Positions 1-8,563 of a DNA stretch of 38,627 nucleotides are shown here, in pieces (the first letter of the stretch is position 1; every line of letters starts with the position of its first letter). A program made the translations under genes and the position numbers. Origin of the DNA: Prevotella pectinovora (GTDB taxonomy: Bacteria > Bacteroidota > Bacteroidia > Bacteroidales > Bacteroidaceae); contig NZ_JXQI01000086.1 of NCBI RefSeq assembly GCF_000834015.1, positions 1 to 38,627 of the forward strand, in the 5' to 3' direction. Under the pieces are notes generated by a model. That model did not search any database. It saw only the letters and a program-made list of their open reading frames with translations, and was not told where the DNA came from.

Positions 1-140
1 CAGTCTTTTGTTTTTTATAAGGCGTCTTTTGTCTGTTTTTAATTCGCAATAGCTCGCTATTACTCATTAAAAGCCAAACAAAATCCACTCTTCTAAAAGA
101 ACAAAATCCAAGCAAGCCCTAACGACCTATTCGGGTTAAA
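1..140 (+). repeat. R1 interspersed element, copy 1 (cut by window edge)
   Basis: About 140 bp of the R1 element, which recurs at 17401-17481, 19900-20092, 30222-30415 and 34714-34882. The shared body includes the central hairpin AATAGC-TC-GCTATT (near 47-60) and ends at the terminal module CGACCTATTCGGGTTAAA. The other terminal repeat would lie before base 1, so this copy is incomplete here. No coding capacity is evident. The hairpin and inverted ends suggest a non-autonomous mobile element or a structured intergenic repeat. Confidence 0.8.
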
Positions 141-174
141 TGGTTTGCTGACCGTTTTTAAGATTATAAGAATA

Positions 175-294
175 GTGGTCTTGATTTCCCAATTGAAGAA
201 ATCAAGACCACGAATGTTCCTTTGCGAAAATTCCCCCCTGGCGTGGGGAATGAATCCCCACATTAGGGGGTACTGTTCCCCACGCTGTGGGGAA
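175..294. repeat. two hairpin-forming inverted repeats downstream of the alcohol dehydrogenase
   Basis: Bases 175-188 (GTGGTCTTGATTTC) and 198-211 form a perfect 14-bp inverted repeat with a 9-base loop. Bases 231-294 hold a second cluster built from GTGGGGA and TCCCCAC words, including GCGTGGGGAA paired with TTCCCCACGC. Both lie just beyond the 3' end of the minus-strand alcohol dehydrogenase. They could end its transcription or stabilise its mRNA. Neither has a clear U-run, so a classical intrinsic terminator is not shown. Confidence 0.5.
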
Positions 295-322
295 AATATG
301 AGGCCTATGGCTTGTCTTGTTC

Positions 323-1534
323 CTATTTCATGCAAGCCTTGAAGATTTCGAGGATATCCTGTTCCAAGAGAGGAGCCCATGCCTTGTCGAGACCTTCATT
401 GTCTGCCACGTGTTTCGCCATTTCAGCAAGGCGGCTGTCGTCGATGCCGACCTCAGGCAGAGTCATCGGGATGCCGATGTTGCGATAGAAGTCATGTATT
501 GCCTTGATTGAAGCCTCTGCGTTTTCAGCTCCAAACACGTTCTTGCCGAACTTCTCGATGCGCTCCACCACCTGGTCGTGCAGTTCGCCTGTAGAGTGGT
601 CGAGGATATGTTTCATCCAACGTGGCGTCACGATGGCAAGACCCTCCCCGTGGGTGATGTCGTAGTATGCCGACAGAGCGTGCTCCATGGCGTGCATAGG
701 CCAGCCGCTCGGACTGTTGCCGAGACAGTAGATGCCGTTGCAGCCAAGAGTAGTGGCATAGAATATCTCAGCCCTGGCGTTGTAGTTCTGTGGATCTTCC
801 AATACAATCTTCACGTTCTTCACGAGCGACTTCACGGCGCCCTCCATGAAAGCGTCGTTCATGTCGATGTGGTCGCCACAGAAATACGACTCCATGATGT
901 GGTTGATGCAGTCGGAAACGCCTGCCAACGTCTGTTTCACAGGCAGTGTGAAGGTATATGTAGGGTCGATGAAGCTCACTGCCGGGAATACGAGTTTTGA
1001 GAAGTATGCCAGCTTGTCGTTTGTCTCAGTGCGCGATATCACTCCGCCCATGTCATATTCACTGCCGGTAGCAGCCATGGTGATGATGTCTACGATGGGC
1101 ACTGCTGCCGTTGTGGGCTTGCGTCCGCAAACGATGTCCCATGCCTCCTCCACATTGTCCGTCACCTTAGTCTTGAGCGTTCCGGCAACACCGGCTATAG
1201 CCTTAGTGCAGTCGAGCACCGAACCTCCACCCACGGCGAGTATCACATCGATGTCGTTGTCCTGACACATGCGCACACCGTCAAGCACGCTGGGGTTGAA
1301 CTTGGGATTAGGCTGTATGCCGCCGAGCTCGAACACCTGCTTGTCTGTCAGTGTATCCTTCACCAGGTCATAAAGACTCTTGTCGTGTCCGGGAGCGGTG
1401 CGTTTGATGCTGCCGCCGCCATAAGTGATGAGTACACGTTTTCCATACTGGTTCATTACGCTTGCGAGTTTTTCGCTTACTACACCCTTGCCGAAGATGA
1501 GGCGTGTGGGTGTCTGATAATCAAAATTGACCAT
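323..1534 (-). CDS. iron-containing alcohol dehydrogenase (YqhD/BdhA-like)
   Basis: 403 residues, typical of the NAD(P)H-dependent group of Fe-dependent alcohol dehydrogenases that reduce aldehydes such as butanal. The nucleotide-binding GGGSVLD motif is at residues 102-108. The predicted metal ligands are D208, H212, H281 and H295, with the family spacing of 4 between the first pair and 14 between the second. It is a soluble cytoplasmic enzyme; the true substrate cannot be read from sequence. Upstream on the same strand lies a short remnant of an unrelated zinc alcohol dehydrogenase (1560-1649), and then the NUDIX gene. The start is the only Met before the conserved N-terminus. Confidence 0.92.
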   Translation of the reverse strand: MVNFDYQTPTRLIFGKGVVSEKLASVMNQYGKRVLITYGGGSIKRTAPGHDKSLYDLVKDTLTDKQVFELGGIQPNPKFNPSVLDGVRMCQDNDIDVILAVGGGSVLDCTKAIAGVAGTLKTKVTDNVEEAWDIVCGRKPTTAAVPIVDIITMAATGSEYDMGGVISRTETNDKLAYFSKLVFPAVSFIDPTYTFTLPVKQTLAGVSDCINHIMESYFCGDHIDMNDAFMEGAVKSLVKNVKIVLEDPQNYNARAEIFYATTLGCNGIYCLGNSPSGWPMHAMEHALSAYYDITHGEGLAIVTPRWMKHILDHSTGELHDQVVERIEKFGKNVFGAENAEASIKAIHDFYRNIGIPMTLPEVGIDDSRLAEMAKHVADNEGLDKAWAPLLEQDILEIFKACMK

Positions 1535-1559
1535 AGCTATTTGATTTTAAAAAGGTTGT

Positions 1560-1649
1560 TTATACATTGTCGTTGTAGATGGCAATCTTGGGTTTCGGTT
1601 TGTCGGTCATGGCAAACCTTCCTTTCTCAATGTATGTATATGCTTTCAT
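1560..1649 (-). pseudogene. remnant of the N-terminus of a zinc-type alcohol dehydrogenase
   Basis: A 29-codon open frame starting MKAYTYIEKGRFAMTDKPKP, which is how medium-chain zinc alcohol dehydrogenases of the NAD(P)-dependent type commonly begin. The frame then drifts and stops at TAA after NDNV, so about 320 residues of catalytic and cofactor domains are missing. It lies directly upstream of an intact Fe-type alcohol dehydrogenase. I infer that a zinc enzyme gene was deleted here. The alternative is a small unrelated peptide, but the match to the family N-terminus is strong for its length. Confidence 0.5.
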
Positions 1650-1700
1650 GTTATTGTTGGTAGTTTATGTTATATAGACAGAGGGGCAGAAGACGGTGTG

Positions 1701-2261
1701 TCATCTCTTGCCCTTTGTGGCGAAGTATTTCCATAGCGGTGCTGCCATCATAGCCTGATGAAACTCGTCGTTCATGAGCATGCGTACCACTTCGTCCTCG
1801 TCCAGTAGCACGACCTTGATGTCTTCCGACTCTTCGAGATGCTGGGTGGAAAGTCTTTCCACCCCTGTGGCAAGGTATGTATGACTGTAGTTGGTGCAAG
1901 CCCCGGCATTGGGACTAATGGTCATCAGCTTCGACCATTCGCCTCCGCCATATCCCGTCTCCTCATAGAGTTCGCGCCTGGCAGCCTCCATCGGGTCTTC
2001 GCCTTTCTCCACGCATCCTGCCGGAATCTCTATTGCCGTGAGGTGCTGGGCATGGCGGTATTGGCGCTCCATGAGGAATTTCCCTTCTTTTGTTATCGCT
2101 ATGACATTGCAGAACTCTGGATATTCCAGAACGTAGAAATCCTGTATCTCAGCGCCAGTAGGCAGTTTCACATGTTCGCGTCTTGCCGTCAGCCAAGGCT
2201 CTCTGAAGAGGTATTCGCTCTCTATCACCTCCCATGCCATAGGGTCTTTGTCTTGTTTCAT
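1701..2261 (-). CDS. NUDIX hydrolase, ADP-ribose pyrophosphatase type
   Basis: 186 residues with a complete Nudix box at residues 82-104 (G-x5-E-x7-RELYEETGY), carrying the glutamates that bind the catalytic metal. The N-terminal strands and the QYRHAQHLTAIEIPAG segment before the box resemble the NudF/ADP-ribose pyrophosphatase group, which splits ADP-ribose or other nucleoside diphosphate derivatives. Same strand as the symporter at 2385 and the alcohol dehydrogenase at 323; the gaps of about 120-165 bases make a tight operon uncertain. Substrate not determinable from sequence. Confidence 0.88.
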   Translation of the reverse strand: MKQDKDPMAWEVIESEYLFREPWLTARREHVKLPTGAEIQDFYVLEYPEFCNVIAITKEGKFLMERQYRHAQHLTAIEIPAGCVEKGEDPMEAARRELYEETGYGGGEWSKLMTISPNAGACTNYSHTYLATGVERLSTQHLEESEDIKVVLLDEDEVVRMLMNDEFHQAMMAAPLWKYFATKGKR

Positions 2262-2384
2262 GATTTCTGATATTTCATTTGATTAGGAAAGGTGTCCATT
2301 GGAGGCATACGATTCCTAATTTCTTCATATCCTTTTGTATTGTAGATTTTATATGTCTTGATAATTTCTGTCTCTTCGTCTGTT

Positions 2385-3620
2385 CTATCTCTTCATGTCC
2401 TTGTCCACCATTGCACATACACAAGAGTCAGACCACACGTTTTCTGCCGTCTCTATCATGTCGATGATGGTATATATCGGCAGGATGATACCCATGATGC
2501 CGATTGGCGCATTCACTCCCGACATCAGCGAGAGGGTGAGGAAATAGCAGCCCATTGGCACTCCGGCATTGCCCACTGCCGACAGCACGGAGATGAAGAG
2601 CCAGAGAATCATCGTTGTCAGCGGCAGCTCCATTCCGCCGTTCTGCATCAGGAACAGTGAGGTGACGAGGATGAACGCCGCACAGCCATTCATGTTGATA
2701 GTGGTGCAGATAGGCAAGACGAAGCGTGACACCTTGCTCGACACTCCCATCCTCTCTTCTGCCGTCTGCATGGTGACAGGCAGCGTGGCAGCCGAACTCT
2801 TGGTGAATAGAGCCATCAATACCGCCGGCATCATGCGGCCGAGGGTGCGGAAGGGGTTGATGCCCCTTGCCATCAGGAACAGGGGCAGTACGATGAAGAA
2901 CTGTATCACGTTGCCACCCAATATCACTGCCACGTATTTTCCGAGCGATGCCATCACGATGCCTGCCGAGAACTGTGCCGAAAGCTGTGCTGCAAATGCC
3001 ACGATGCCAAGTGGCAAAGCCCATATCAGACCGTGGATGAGCATGAAGAGCAGGTCTTGCAGACCGAACAGTCCCTTCACCACCACCTCCTTCTTGTCAT
3101 TTTGTGGCATCTTTGCCAATGCAATGCCCACGGCAGCAGCCAGCATGAGGATGGAAAGCACGTTGCCGTCGGCAAACGGTTTCACTATGTTGTTGGGAAT
3201 CACACCCAATATGTGGTCATAATAAGATGTCTCGCCCAGGTTCTGAGGCACGTCAGCCATACCGCTCTGCACCAGAGCCGCCGGCAGGTTTCCGGGAGCA
3301 ATGACATTGTAGAGCACCAGTCCCACGGTGGCAGCGGCAAATGTGGTGAGCAGCGTGTAAGTGATGGCATGCCTGAAAATCTTTCCCGTGTCGGCCTGAT
3401 TGCCGAGCGAGGCGAGAGTCGTCATCACCGCCAGGGCTATCGTCGGCACCGCCAGGAGCTGGAACAGACGGGTATATACCGTAGCGATGAAGTTCATCAA
3501 CCCGTTGAGCCATGCTATGCCCAACATTCCCAATGCGGCACCGACTACCAGTGCACCGATCCAAAGCATCAGCTGCTTTGTCTGCTTCTTGTTGTTTTTT
3601 CCTTTTGCTATATTGTTCAT
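2385..3620 (-). CDS. dicarboxylate/amino acid:cation symporter (DAACS/GltP family)
   Basis: 411-residue polytopic inner-membrane protein with the hallmark features of sodium- or proton-coupled glutamate/aspartate/C4-dicarboxylate carriers. These are a serine-rich re-entrant loop (TKSSAATLPVTM), the NMNGCA segment corresponding to the NMDGT motif that binds cation and substrate, and the AGVPMG tip of the second hairpin. Asp in NMDGT is Asn here and Thr is Cys, a departure that may change substrate or coupling ion. The lysine-rich N-terminus is cytoplasmic. Likely imports a small acidic amino acid or dicarboxylate. Confidence 0.88.
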   Translation of the reverse strand: MNNIAKGKNNKKQTKQLMLWIGALVVGAALGMLGIAWLNGLMNFIATVYTRLFQLLAVPTIALAVMTTLASLGNQADTGKIFRHAITYTLLTTFAAATVGLVLYNVIAPGNLPAALVQSGMADVPQNLGETSYYDHILGVIPNNIVKPFADGNVLSILMLAAAVGIALAKMPQNDKKEVVVKGLFGLQDLLFMLIHGLIWALPLGIVAFAAQLSAQFSAGIVMASLGKYVAVILGGNVIQFFIVLPLFLMARGINPFRTLGRMMPAVLMALFTKSSAATLPVTMQTAEERMGVSSKVSRFVLPICTTINMNGCAAFILVTSLFLMQNGGMELPLTTMILWLFISVLSAVGNAGVPMGCYFLTLSLMSGVNAPIGIMGIILPIYTIIDMIETAENVWSDSCVCAMVDKDMKR

Positions 3621-3693
3621 GGTGTTATTAGTATTCAGGTTCGTTATAACTTACGCTCTTTCAAATCCTTTGTATTGTATGACCGGCGGTCCG

Positions 3694-4452
3694 TCATGCG
3701 AACAGCTCATTCTTCTTTCTGTCACGGCAGAGCGGTTCGAGATGCGCCACAAGCATGTTGAGGCGTTCCCCGATACCCCTTGCCTGTACCGGACATACAG
3801 CTACGCATCGCATGCAGCCGATGCAGAGTCCGTTGTCGTTGCCTCTCAGATTGTCGGGAGAGATAGCTCCGGCAGGACATTCGCTTGCGCAGGTTCCGCA
3901 GCCCGTGCAGTTGTCGTTTGCTGTGGGGTAGGGACCCTTGCAGCCCTGCTTGTATGGTCGGTTGCCCGGCAGGGAGAGAGGTGCATACTCTCCATCCCCT
4001 TTGATCTTGCAGAGGATGTCGGCGGCAAACGAAGCCAGTTCGTTGGCGTCTTCGGCATCGGGGCGGCCGGAGCCATACATGCGGCAGATACTGTGTTCGG
4101 CGATGGCGGCAATGGCAGCCACCACACGGAATCCTATGCCAGTTGCCACATCCTGCATCTCCACCAGAGCGTCTTCGTAAGCCCTGTTGCCATATACGGC
4201 AATGATGACACACCGTGCCCCGTTAGCCTCGATGCCCTTCAGCCTCTCTACAGCCATGGCAGGCACACGGCCGGCATATACGGGCATGGAGATTACCGTC
4301 AGGTCGTCGGTGTGGATACCGGGGAGTTTCAGGTTCTCTTTCTTTGTGCAGAGTTCTGTAGTGACACACTCCCCGCCAAATTCTTTGCACAGCAGTTCGC
4401 CCACGCGGCGTGTTCCACCTGTGGGACTGAATGTTATGTTGTGAATTGTCAT
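3694..4452 (-). CDS. EFR1-family flavodoxin-ferredoxin fusion
   Basis: 252 residues. The N-terminal half is a flavodoxin-like fold with the FMN phosphate loop FSPTGGT at residues 8-14. The C-terminal part holds two [4Fe-4S] clusters: C182-C185-C188-C192 and C210-C213-C216-C220, each followed by Pro. Such proteins shuttle electrons between FMN and iron-sulfur clusters in anaerobes; partners are unknown. A second member of the same family is at 21382-22155. It lies 8 bases after the start-side neighbour bcp stop, so the two probably share an mRNA. Confidence 0.88.
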   Translation of the reverse strand: MTIHNITFSPTGGTRRVGELLCKEFGGECVTTELCTKKENLKLPGIHTDDLTVISMPVYAGRVPAMAVERLKGIEANGARCVIIAVYGNRAYEDALVEMQDVATGIGFRVVAAIAAIAEHSICRMYGSGRPDAEDANELASFAADILCKIKGDGEYAPLSLPGNRPYKQGCKGPYPTANDNCTGCGTCASECPAGAISPDNLRGNDNGLCIGCMRCVAVCPVQARGIGERLNMLVAHLEPLCRDRKKNELFA

Positions 4453-4460
4453 TCTGGCTC

Positions 4461-4922
4461 TTATCCTTTTATAGCGTTTAATATCTGCTCAGCATGAATC
4501 TTTGTCTTGATTTCCTTTGGAGTGAAGATTTTCTCGATTATTCCGTTTTCGTCAACGAGATATGTGGTGCGCAGTATGCCGATGGTCTTCCTTCCGCATG
4601 TCACCTTTTCTCCCCAACATCCGAGCTCCTGCAGCAAAGTGGTCTCCGTGTCGGCTATCAGCGGGAACTGCAAGCCGTGAGCGTCGGCAAACTTCTTCTG
4701 CAGTGCCTGTTTGTCTTTGCTCACACCGATGATTTCATATCCGGCGGCTGCCAGTTCCTCTTTGTGTGCCTGCAGCGAACAAGCCTCTGCAGTGCATCCG
4801 CTTGTGTTAGCCTTTGGATAGCTGTATATCACCAGTTTCCTGCCGCGATAGTCGCTTGCCTTAATCTCTCGTCCGTCCTGGTCGATGCCGAGGACCTCTG
4901 GTATTCTGTCTCCGATATTCAT
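4461..4922 (-). CDS. bcp: thioredoxin-dependent peroxiredoxin, Bcp/PrxQ type
   Basis: 153 residues covering a full peroxiredoxin fold. The peroxidatic cysteine C43 is in PKANTSGCT (family form PKDNTPGCT) and the resolving cysteine C48 follows five residues later, the Bcp arrangement that forms an intramolecular disulfide reduced by thioredoxin. It removes hydrogen and alkyl peroxides in the cytoplasm. The substitutions D to A and P to S in the active-site loop are noticeable but do not touch the catalytic cysteine or threonine. Downstream, the EFR1 gene starts after 8 bases. Confidence 0.93.
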   Translation of the reverse strand: MNIGDRIPEVLGIDQDGREIKASDYRGRKLVIYSYPKANTSGCTAEACSLQAHKEELAAAGYEIIGVSKDKQALQKKFADAHGLQFPLIADTETTLLQELGCWGEKVTCGRKTIGILRTTYLVDENGIIEKIFTPKEIKTKIHAEQILNAIKG

Positions 4923-5050
4923 AATGATTTAGATTTCAGTTTTTTCTATATTTTGAATTAAATGATTATTTCATTTTACGGTTGCAAGTCACGTTGCTTT
5001 TTTTGTATGAGCACGCCTTCGCCGTAGGCTTTTGCCATAATGCTCGTATA

Positions 5051-5725
5051 TTATTGAATCTGCCTATATTTCTTTTGGAGATTATATATAACTATCCCAC
5101 AATATGGAATGTATTGTGACTTGCCGTCTTTAATGTGCATTGAGCGGTATTTCTTGATGTATTTCTCTATTACGGCTTTGTTCCATGCATTGCCTTTCTT
5201 TATTGCAATCAGTTCCCTCTTTACACTTTCCCAACTCTCTTTCCTGTTCTGTTTAAGCAACGGTGTATTAAGGTTAAGCACCTCATTGATTTCCTTGTTA
5301 TATTTCTGTTCTGATGACACAATCTCTCCATCAGTCTTATATGACAGGGTCGATATAAATGCAGAATCCAACGGTGAGAATGAAATGTCATTGCTTCCTT
5401 TCAATCGGTCGCAATGGTCTTCGTCACCAATATGTCCTGGACAACAAATCACCATATTATTGTAATCAAGTTTCCTTTCAGGATGGTTATCTCGAGACAG
5501 GATATGCTCAATACGATGGCTTTCGTCTGTAAGCACATATTTTATTCCGTCTTTCTTATATAATTTGTCACGATGAGGGATCCTGCGCATGCAATATGCA
5601 CAGATATATCCCTGCTCTTTCAACAACGATTCTACAAGTTCTGGGATTGATTGGTAATCCACGCCCGGAGTGTTTCTATATTCAGTCCATTCTTTGGGCT
5701 CTTTGTTTTTCGTTATCTCTATCAT
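5051..5725 (-). CDS. ptuB: HNH endonuclease, PtuB-like (TIGR02646 type)
   Basis: 224 residues with an HNH/zinc-ribbon nuclease core: C42-x2-C45 (YICAYC), R71-I-E73-H74 as the metal-binding His segment, N89/N90, C94 and H104-C105-D106. The order and the CDRLKG ending match the family known as retron-associated putative HNH endonuclease, which is also PtuB of Septu defence. It starts 2 bases after the stop of the ATPase gene, so the pair is translated together. By analogy the nuclease degrades nucleic acid when released or activated by the ATPase after phage sensing; this is inferred from the family, not shown here. Confidence 0.78.
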   Translation of the reverse strand: MIEITKNKEPKEWTEYRNTPGVDYQSIPELVESLLKEQGYICAYCMRRIPHRDKLYKKDGIKYVLTDESHRIEHILSRDNHPERKLDYNNMVICCPGHIGDEDHCDRLKGSNDISFSPLDSAFISTLSYKTDGEIVSSEQKYNKEINEVLNLNTPLLKQNRKESWESVKRELIAIKKGNAWNKAVIEKYIKKYRSMHIKDGKSQYIPYCGIVIYNLQKKYRQIQ

Positions 5726-5727
5726 GA

Positions 5728-7092
5728 CTAATCTTCAAAGAATGATAATGTTGCCTCTATTCTTGTCAATTCAGGATTTGCTTCACTGCCTGGACGTTCA
5801 AGCATCATATCAAGCAATTTTCTTGCTTCTGAATATTCTTCTGCATCAATGAGCTTTTCTATTGCCTTTATTTCTGCATCGATAGCCAAGTCACGAGGTG
5901 TCTGGTCCATGTATACATCCATAATCGTCGAAGCGTCCAGACCGTAAGTGTTCAGCTCCTTATGCGAATACTTCCCATCTTTGTATTCCAGCTTATACAC
6001 CACATTGTCTTCGTTTGTTTCCACCGACGACATCACCAATGGGGCATGGGTGCTTACTATGAACTGAATCTTGGGGAACGTTTCATGCAAAGCCTTCATG
6101 ATGCGCACCTGAAGTTCCGGATGAAGATGTTCGTCAATCTCGTCGATGATTACTGTTCCATGAGTGTGCTTGTATGCCTCGTCGCCATACATGACTTTGT
6201 TGAGAAGGGCGCAACGGAAAGCTATGTCAACCACAATGCTCACCAGGCGTCTGTATCCGTCGGAGAGGAGATTGGAGCGCACTTCTCTGCCATCACAATA
6301 TTGGAAGAATACCTCACCGTCGTTGTGTCTTATGTCCATATCGTCAATGATGCCACATCCCTCAGGGCCTAATGAACGGACCACAGCCTTTCTCACACAT
6401 TCTATTTCGCTTTCTCCTTTTTTTGCTTCTTTGAGCACAAGCATTCGCTTTATCCAACAGTCCAGCAGTCCCTTACAGTCGAAACTTTCAAAATATCCGA
6501 ACGAAGGTTTCTGAGGATATTTCTTGAAATTCTTCTTTTCTTTGTCAAACTTTCTTGTGGTGTGGATGTCCTCGGTGGTAAAGTATGCAAACAAAGGAAG
6601 GGCGTTCTTTTGTATTGCTACACCATTGTTGATGGTATGTGATGACTTTTGCAGCATAGAAGAAAAAGCCTTTAGGTTCTTAAGGCCGGTAACAAGATTG
6701 CGGGCATTCTTCTTTGATTTCTTTTCAATATAAAATCTTGCACATCCTTCCTCCACTTCCGGTTCGTTCGTCTGTAGGCAGACCTTTTTACCGCCTTCCA
6801 ATACAATATCCGGCAGGTCTTCTTTGTCAAGGTCAAAGGTGATGTTGATAGGAAGGTCGTTGTCAACCACATCTTCGCTTTTTATCTCACGAAAATCATC
6901 ATCGTCTGCACTTTTCCATACTGTGTTTTCGTCACTATATCCGGAAAAGAAGGCGTTCATCACTAAGTTGCATACACGAAGCAATGAGGTCTTGCCTACT
7001 GAATTGTCTCCAATCAATAGGTTAATGCCACGACGAAATCTTATGACTTTTTCTTCGTAACAACGAAAGTTCTTAATTATAATCTGTCGCAT
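5728..7092 (-). CDS. ptuA: AAA/SMC-like ATPase, PtuA-like
   Basis: 454 residues. The Walker A motif GDNSVGKTS is at residues 28-36, right after an N-terminal DNA-repair-type strand. The C-terminal half has Walker B with its catalytic glutamate (TVIIDEIDEHLHPELQ) and the H-loop FIVSTHAPLV. This is the OLD/AAA_21 type of ABC ATPase. With the downstream HNH gene it gives the two-gene Septu layout (ptuA then ptuB). In some genomes this pair is the effector of a retron, but no reverse transcriptase gene is present upstream. Probably the sensor/regulator half of an antiphage system. Confidence 0.8.
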   Translation of the reverse strand: MRQIIIKNFRCYEEKVIRFRRGINLLIGDNSVGKTSLLRVCNLVMNAFFSGYSDENTVWKSADDDDFREIKSEDVVDNDLPINITFDLDKEDLPDIVLEGGKKVCLQTNEPEVEEGCARFYIEKKSKKNARNLVTGLKNLKAFSSMLQKSSHTINNGVAIQKNALPLFAYFTTEDIHTTRKFDKEKKNFKKYPQKPSFGYFESFDCKGLLDCWIKRMLVLKEAKKGESEIECVRKAVVRSLGPEGCGIIDDMDIRHNDGEVFFQYCDGREVRSNLLSDGYRRLVSIVVDIAFRCALLNKVMYGDEAYKHTHGTVIIDEIDEHLHPELQVRIMKALHETFPKIQFIVSTHAPLVMSSVETNEDNVVYKLEYKDGKYSHKELNTYGLDASTIMDVYMDQTPRDLAIDAEIKAIEKLIDAEEYSEARKLLDMMLERPGSEANPELTRIEATLSFFED

Positions 7093-7413
7093 ATATTGCT
7101 ATGTTTTTTTTATGGGTTATATCTCTATTTCGCCATTCAGAAGTTTATTCTGTCATGAAATATTTCTTGTAATTCTTTTTCTGTCATGATGCCTTGTGTT
7201 CTCTGTTTGAAGATTCTTATTTGCAAGGTCGCTCAAATTTATAGCAAAATTACAATTTTGTAATGACAAATATGTAAGATTAAACAAAAAATAACGAAAC
7301 GGCAGTAGCTTTCATTGCTTTTCCGCCAGATGTCATTGCAAGAACATCTGGAATAAGTGGTTGGGGAAACTTTAGTGTTGGCAAGGATGTAAAATGGGCT
7401 ATGGCGAACAGGG
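7093..7413. other. intergenic space upstream of ptuA
   Basis: 321 bases without a convincing gene. On the minus strand a -7-like TAATTTTG lies at 7245-7252 but lacks a good -33 partner. A short frame MTEKELQEIFHDRINF (7137-7187) with AAGG just upstream lies in the putative leader of ptuA and could be a leader peptide. A hairpin with 8-bp arms CCAGATGT/ACATCTGG is at 7326-7351, downstream of the TauE gene. I see no retron-like msr/msd structure, though this cannot be excluded by eye. Confidence 0.4.
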
Positions 7414-8133
7414 CTAAGACTCCAGCAGGAAAGTCAGTCCGCTGATGCCAATATAGGCATAGATGATGTATTTGAGCAGCGAGCCCGTGATGTGTCTGAA
7501 CACCCATGCCCCCATCATGTTGCCAATCACCACGCCCACGATACCGTAGACATATCCCATTGCCACGGATGTGGTGAAGAATCCGTTGTATGCCCTCGCC
7601 ATGGTCATCATCAGATTGCCTATGAAGAAGTAAGCCTGTGTCTGGGCGAGATAATGGTCCTTGTCTGGTTCGGAGTTCACGAAATACAGCACCGCCGGCG
7701 GTCCCTGCATGCCGAAGAATCCGCCCATCAGTCCGCTCAGTCCGCCGGCCGTGACCTGCAGCGGCTTGGTGGGCTTTATCTTTATGCGCTTGCTGAAAAA
7801 CGAGAAGTATATGCTCACGACAATCAGCGTGATGCCGAGCAGGATGTTCAGAATGCTGTATTCCATGCGTTTGAGCATGAATATGGCACCTGCCGACACC
7901 ACCACGAAAGTAATCAGTATGGGCAGCAGTCTGCTCCATACGATGTATTTGTGTTTCTGTAAGACGATGATGAATGAAGTCGTCATCGCCAGGATGCCGG
8001 AGAGAGTCGTCGCCTGTCCGTAAGACGACATTATTGCCGGCAGCATGGTCATGATGAAGATGCCGAAGCCGAAGCCCGTGGTGCGCTGCACGAAGCTCGC
8101 CCCGATGCTCAGCAAGAAGATTTCAATAGGCAT
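7414..8133 (-). CDS. TauE/SafE family sulfite/organic anion exporter
   Basis: 239 residues, about eight hydrophobic segments, and the duplicated TauE/SafE pattern: GASFVQRTTGFGFGIF near the N-terminus and GGLSGLMGGFFGMQGPP in the middle. The latter is the conserved glycine-rich loop of each repeat half. These proteins move sulfite, sulfoacetate or other small anions across the inner membrane. It is 10 bases downstream of the NifX-like gene on the same strand, so both are likely cotranscribed from the promoter at 8564-8595. Substrate unknown. Confidence 0.85.
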   Translation of the reverse strand: MPIEIFLLSIGASFVQRTTGFGFGIFIMTMLPAIMSSYGQATTLSGILAMTTSFIIVLQKHKYIVWSRLLPILITFVVVSAGAIFMLKRMEYSILNILLGITLIVVSIYFSFFSKRIKIKPTKPLQVTAGGLSGLMGGFFGMQGPPAVLYFVNSEPDKDHYLAQTQAYFFIGNLMMTMARAYNGFFTTSVAMGYVYGIVGVVIGNMMGAWVFRHITGSLLKYIIYAYIGISGLTFLLES

Positions 8134-8143
8134 ACTGTCCTCA

Positions 8144-8536
8144 TTATTTTGACGGTATCACGTAAACATGCTCTTCCCCGTGGTTGCCGCAGTCGTGATG
8201 GTCGCAAGATTCCACCGAGTCGGTGAGTTTGCCGTCGAGATATGCTTTCAGCACATCGTTGATGTCGCCTTTGCAGCCGCGTATCACGCTTATTCTATGT
8301 GCAGAAAGCTTGTTGAAAGCTCCCATGCCCATATTGCCGGCAAGCATCATCGTGATACCCATCTGCTGCATCACAGAAGCGATGTTCGACTTGCATCCGC
8401 AGCCCTGCGGTGAGTCAAGGCGCTCGGTGGATACCACCTGCTTGTTGTCGTCGATGGTGAATACGGAGTAGTGGTCGCAATGTCCGAAGTGGTCATCCAC
8501 ACGACCTTCGCGTGTGGGAATAGCTAACTTTGTCAT
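8144..8536 (-). CDS. NifB/NifX/NafY-type (Fe-Mo cofactor-binding fold) protein
   Basis: 130 residues beginning MTKLAIPTREGRVDDHFGHC, the conserved start of the dinitrogenase iron-molybdenum cofactor biosynthesis family. The protein also has GCGCKSNIASVMQQMGI and a Cys/His-rich tail (CDHHDCGNHGEEH) that looks metal-binding. The ATG at 8536 is chosen because a longer frame starting at a TTG (8566) would begin inside the -7 promoter box. No nitrogenase genes are near; such stand-alone proteins are common in anaerobes and their role is unclear. Confidence 0.85.
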   Translation of the reverse strand: MTKLAIPTREGRVDDHFGHCDHYSVFTIDDNKQVVSTERLDSPQGCGCKSNIASVMQQMGITMMLAGNMGMGAFNKLSAHRISVIRGCKGDINDVLKAYLDGKLTDSVESCDHHDCGNHGEEHVYVIPSK

Positions 8537-8563
8537 GTTTCCTTGTTGTTTAGATTTATTCTG

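Noticed and set aside
4981..5050. Possible 20-residue peptide (MAKAYGEGVLIQKKQRDLQP) and hairpin downstream of ptuB
   Set aside because: Too short to support as a gene; the stem is imperfect and has no U-run in the direction of ptuB transcription.
7280..7413. Minus-strand reading LKFPQPLIPDVLAMTSGGKA downstream of the TauE gene
   Set aside because: It is equally readable on the other strand, has no start and looks like antisense-type noise; no family is recognised.
7093..7413. Retron ncRNA upstream of ptuA
   Set aside because: No reverse transcriptase gene and no clear msr/msd inverted repeats could be found by eye.
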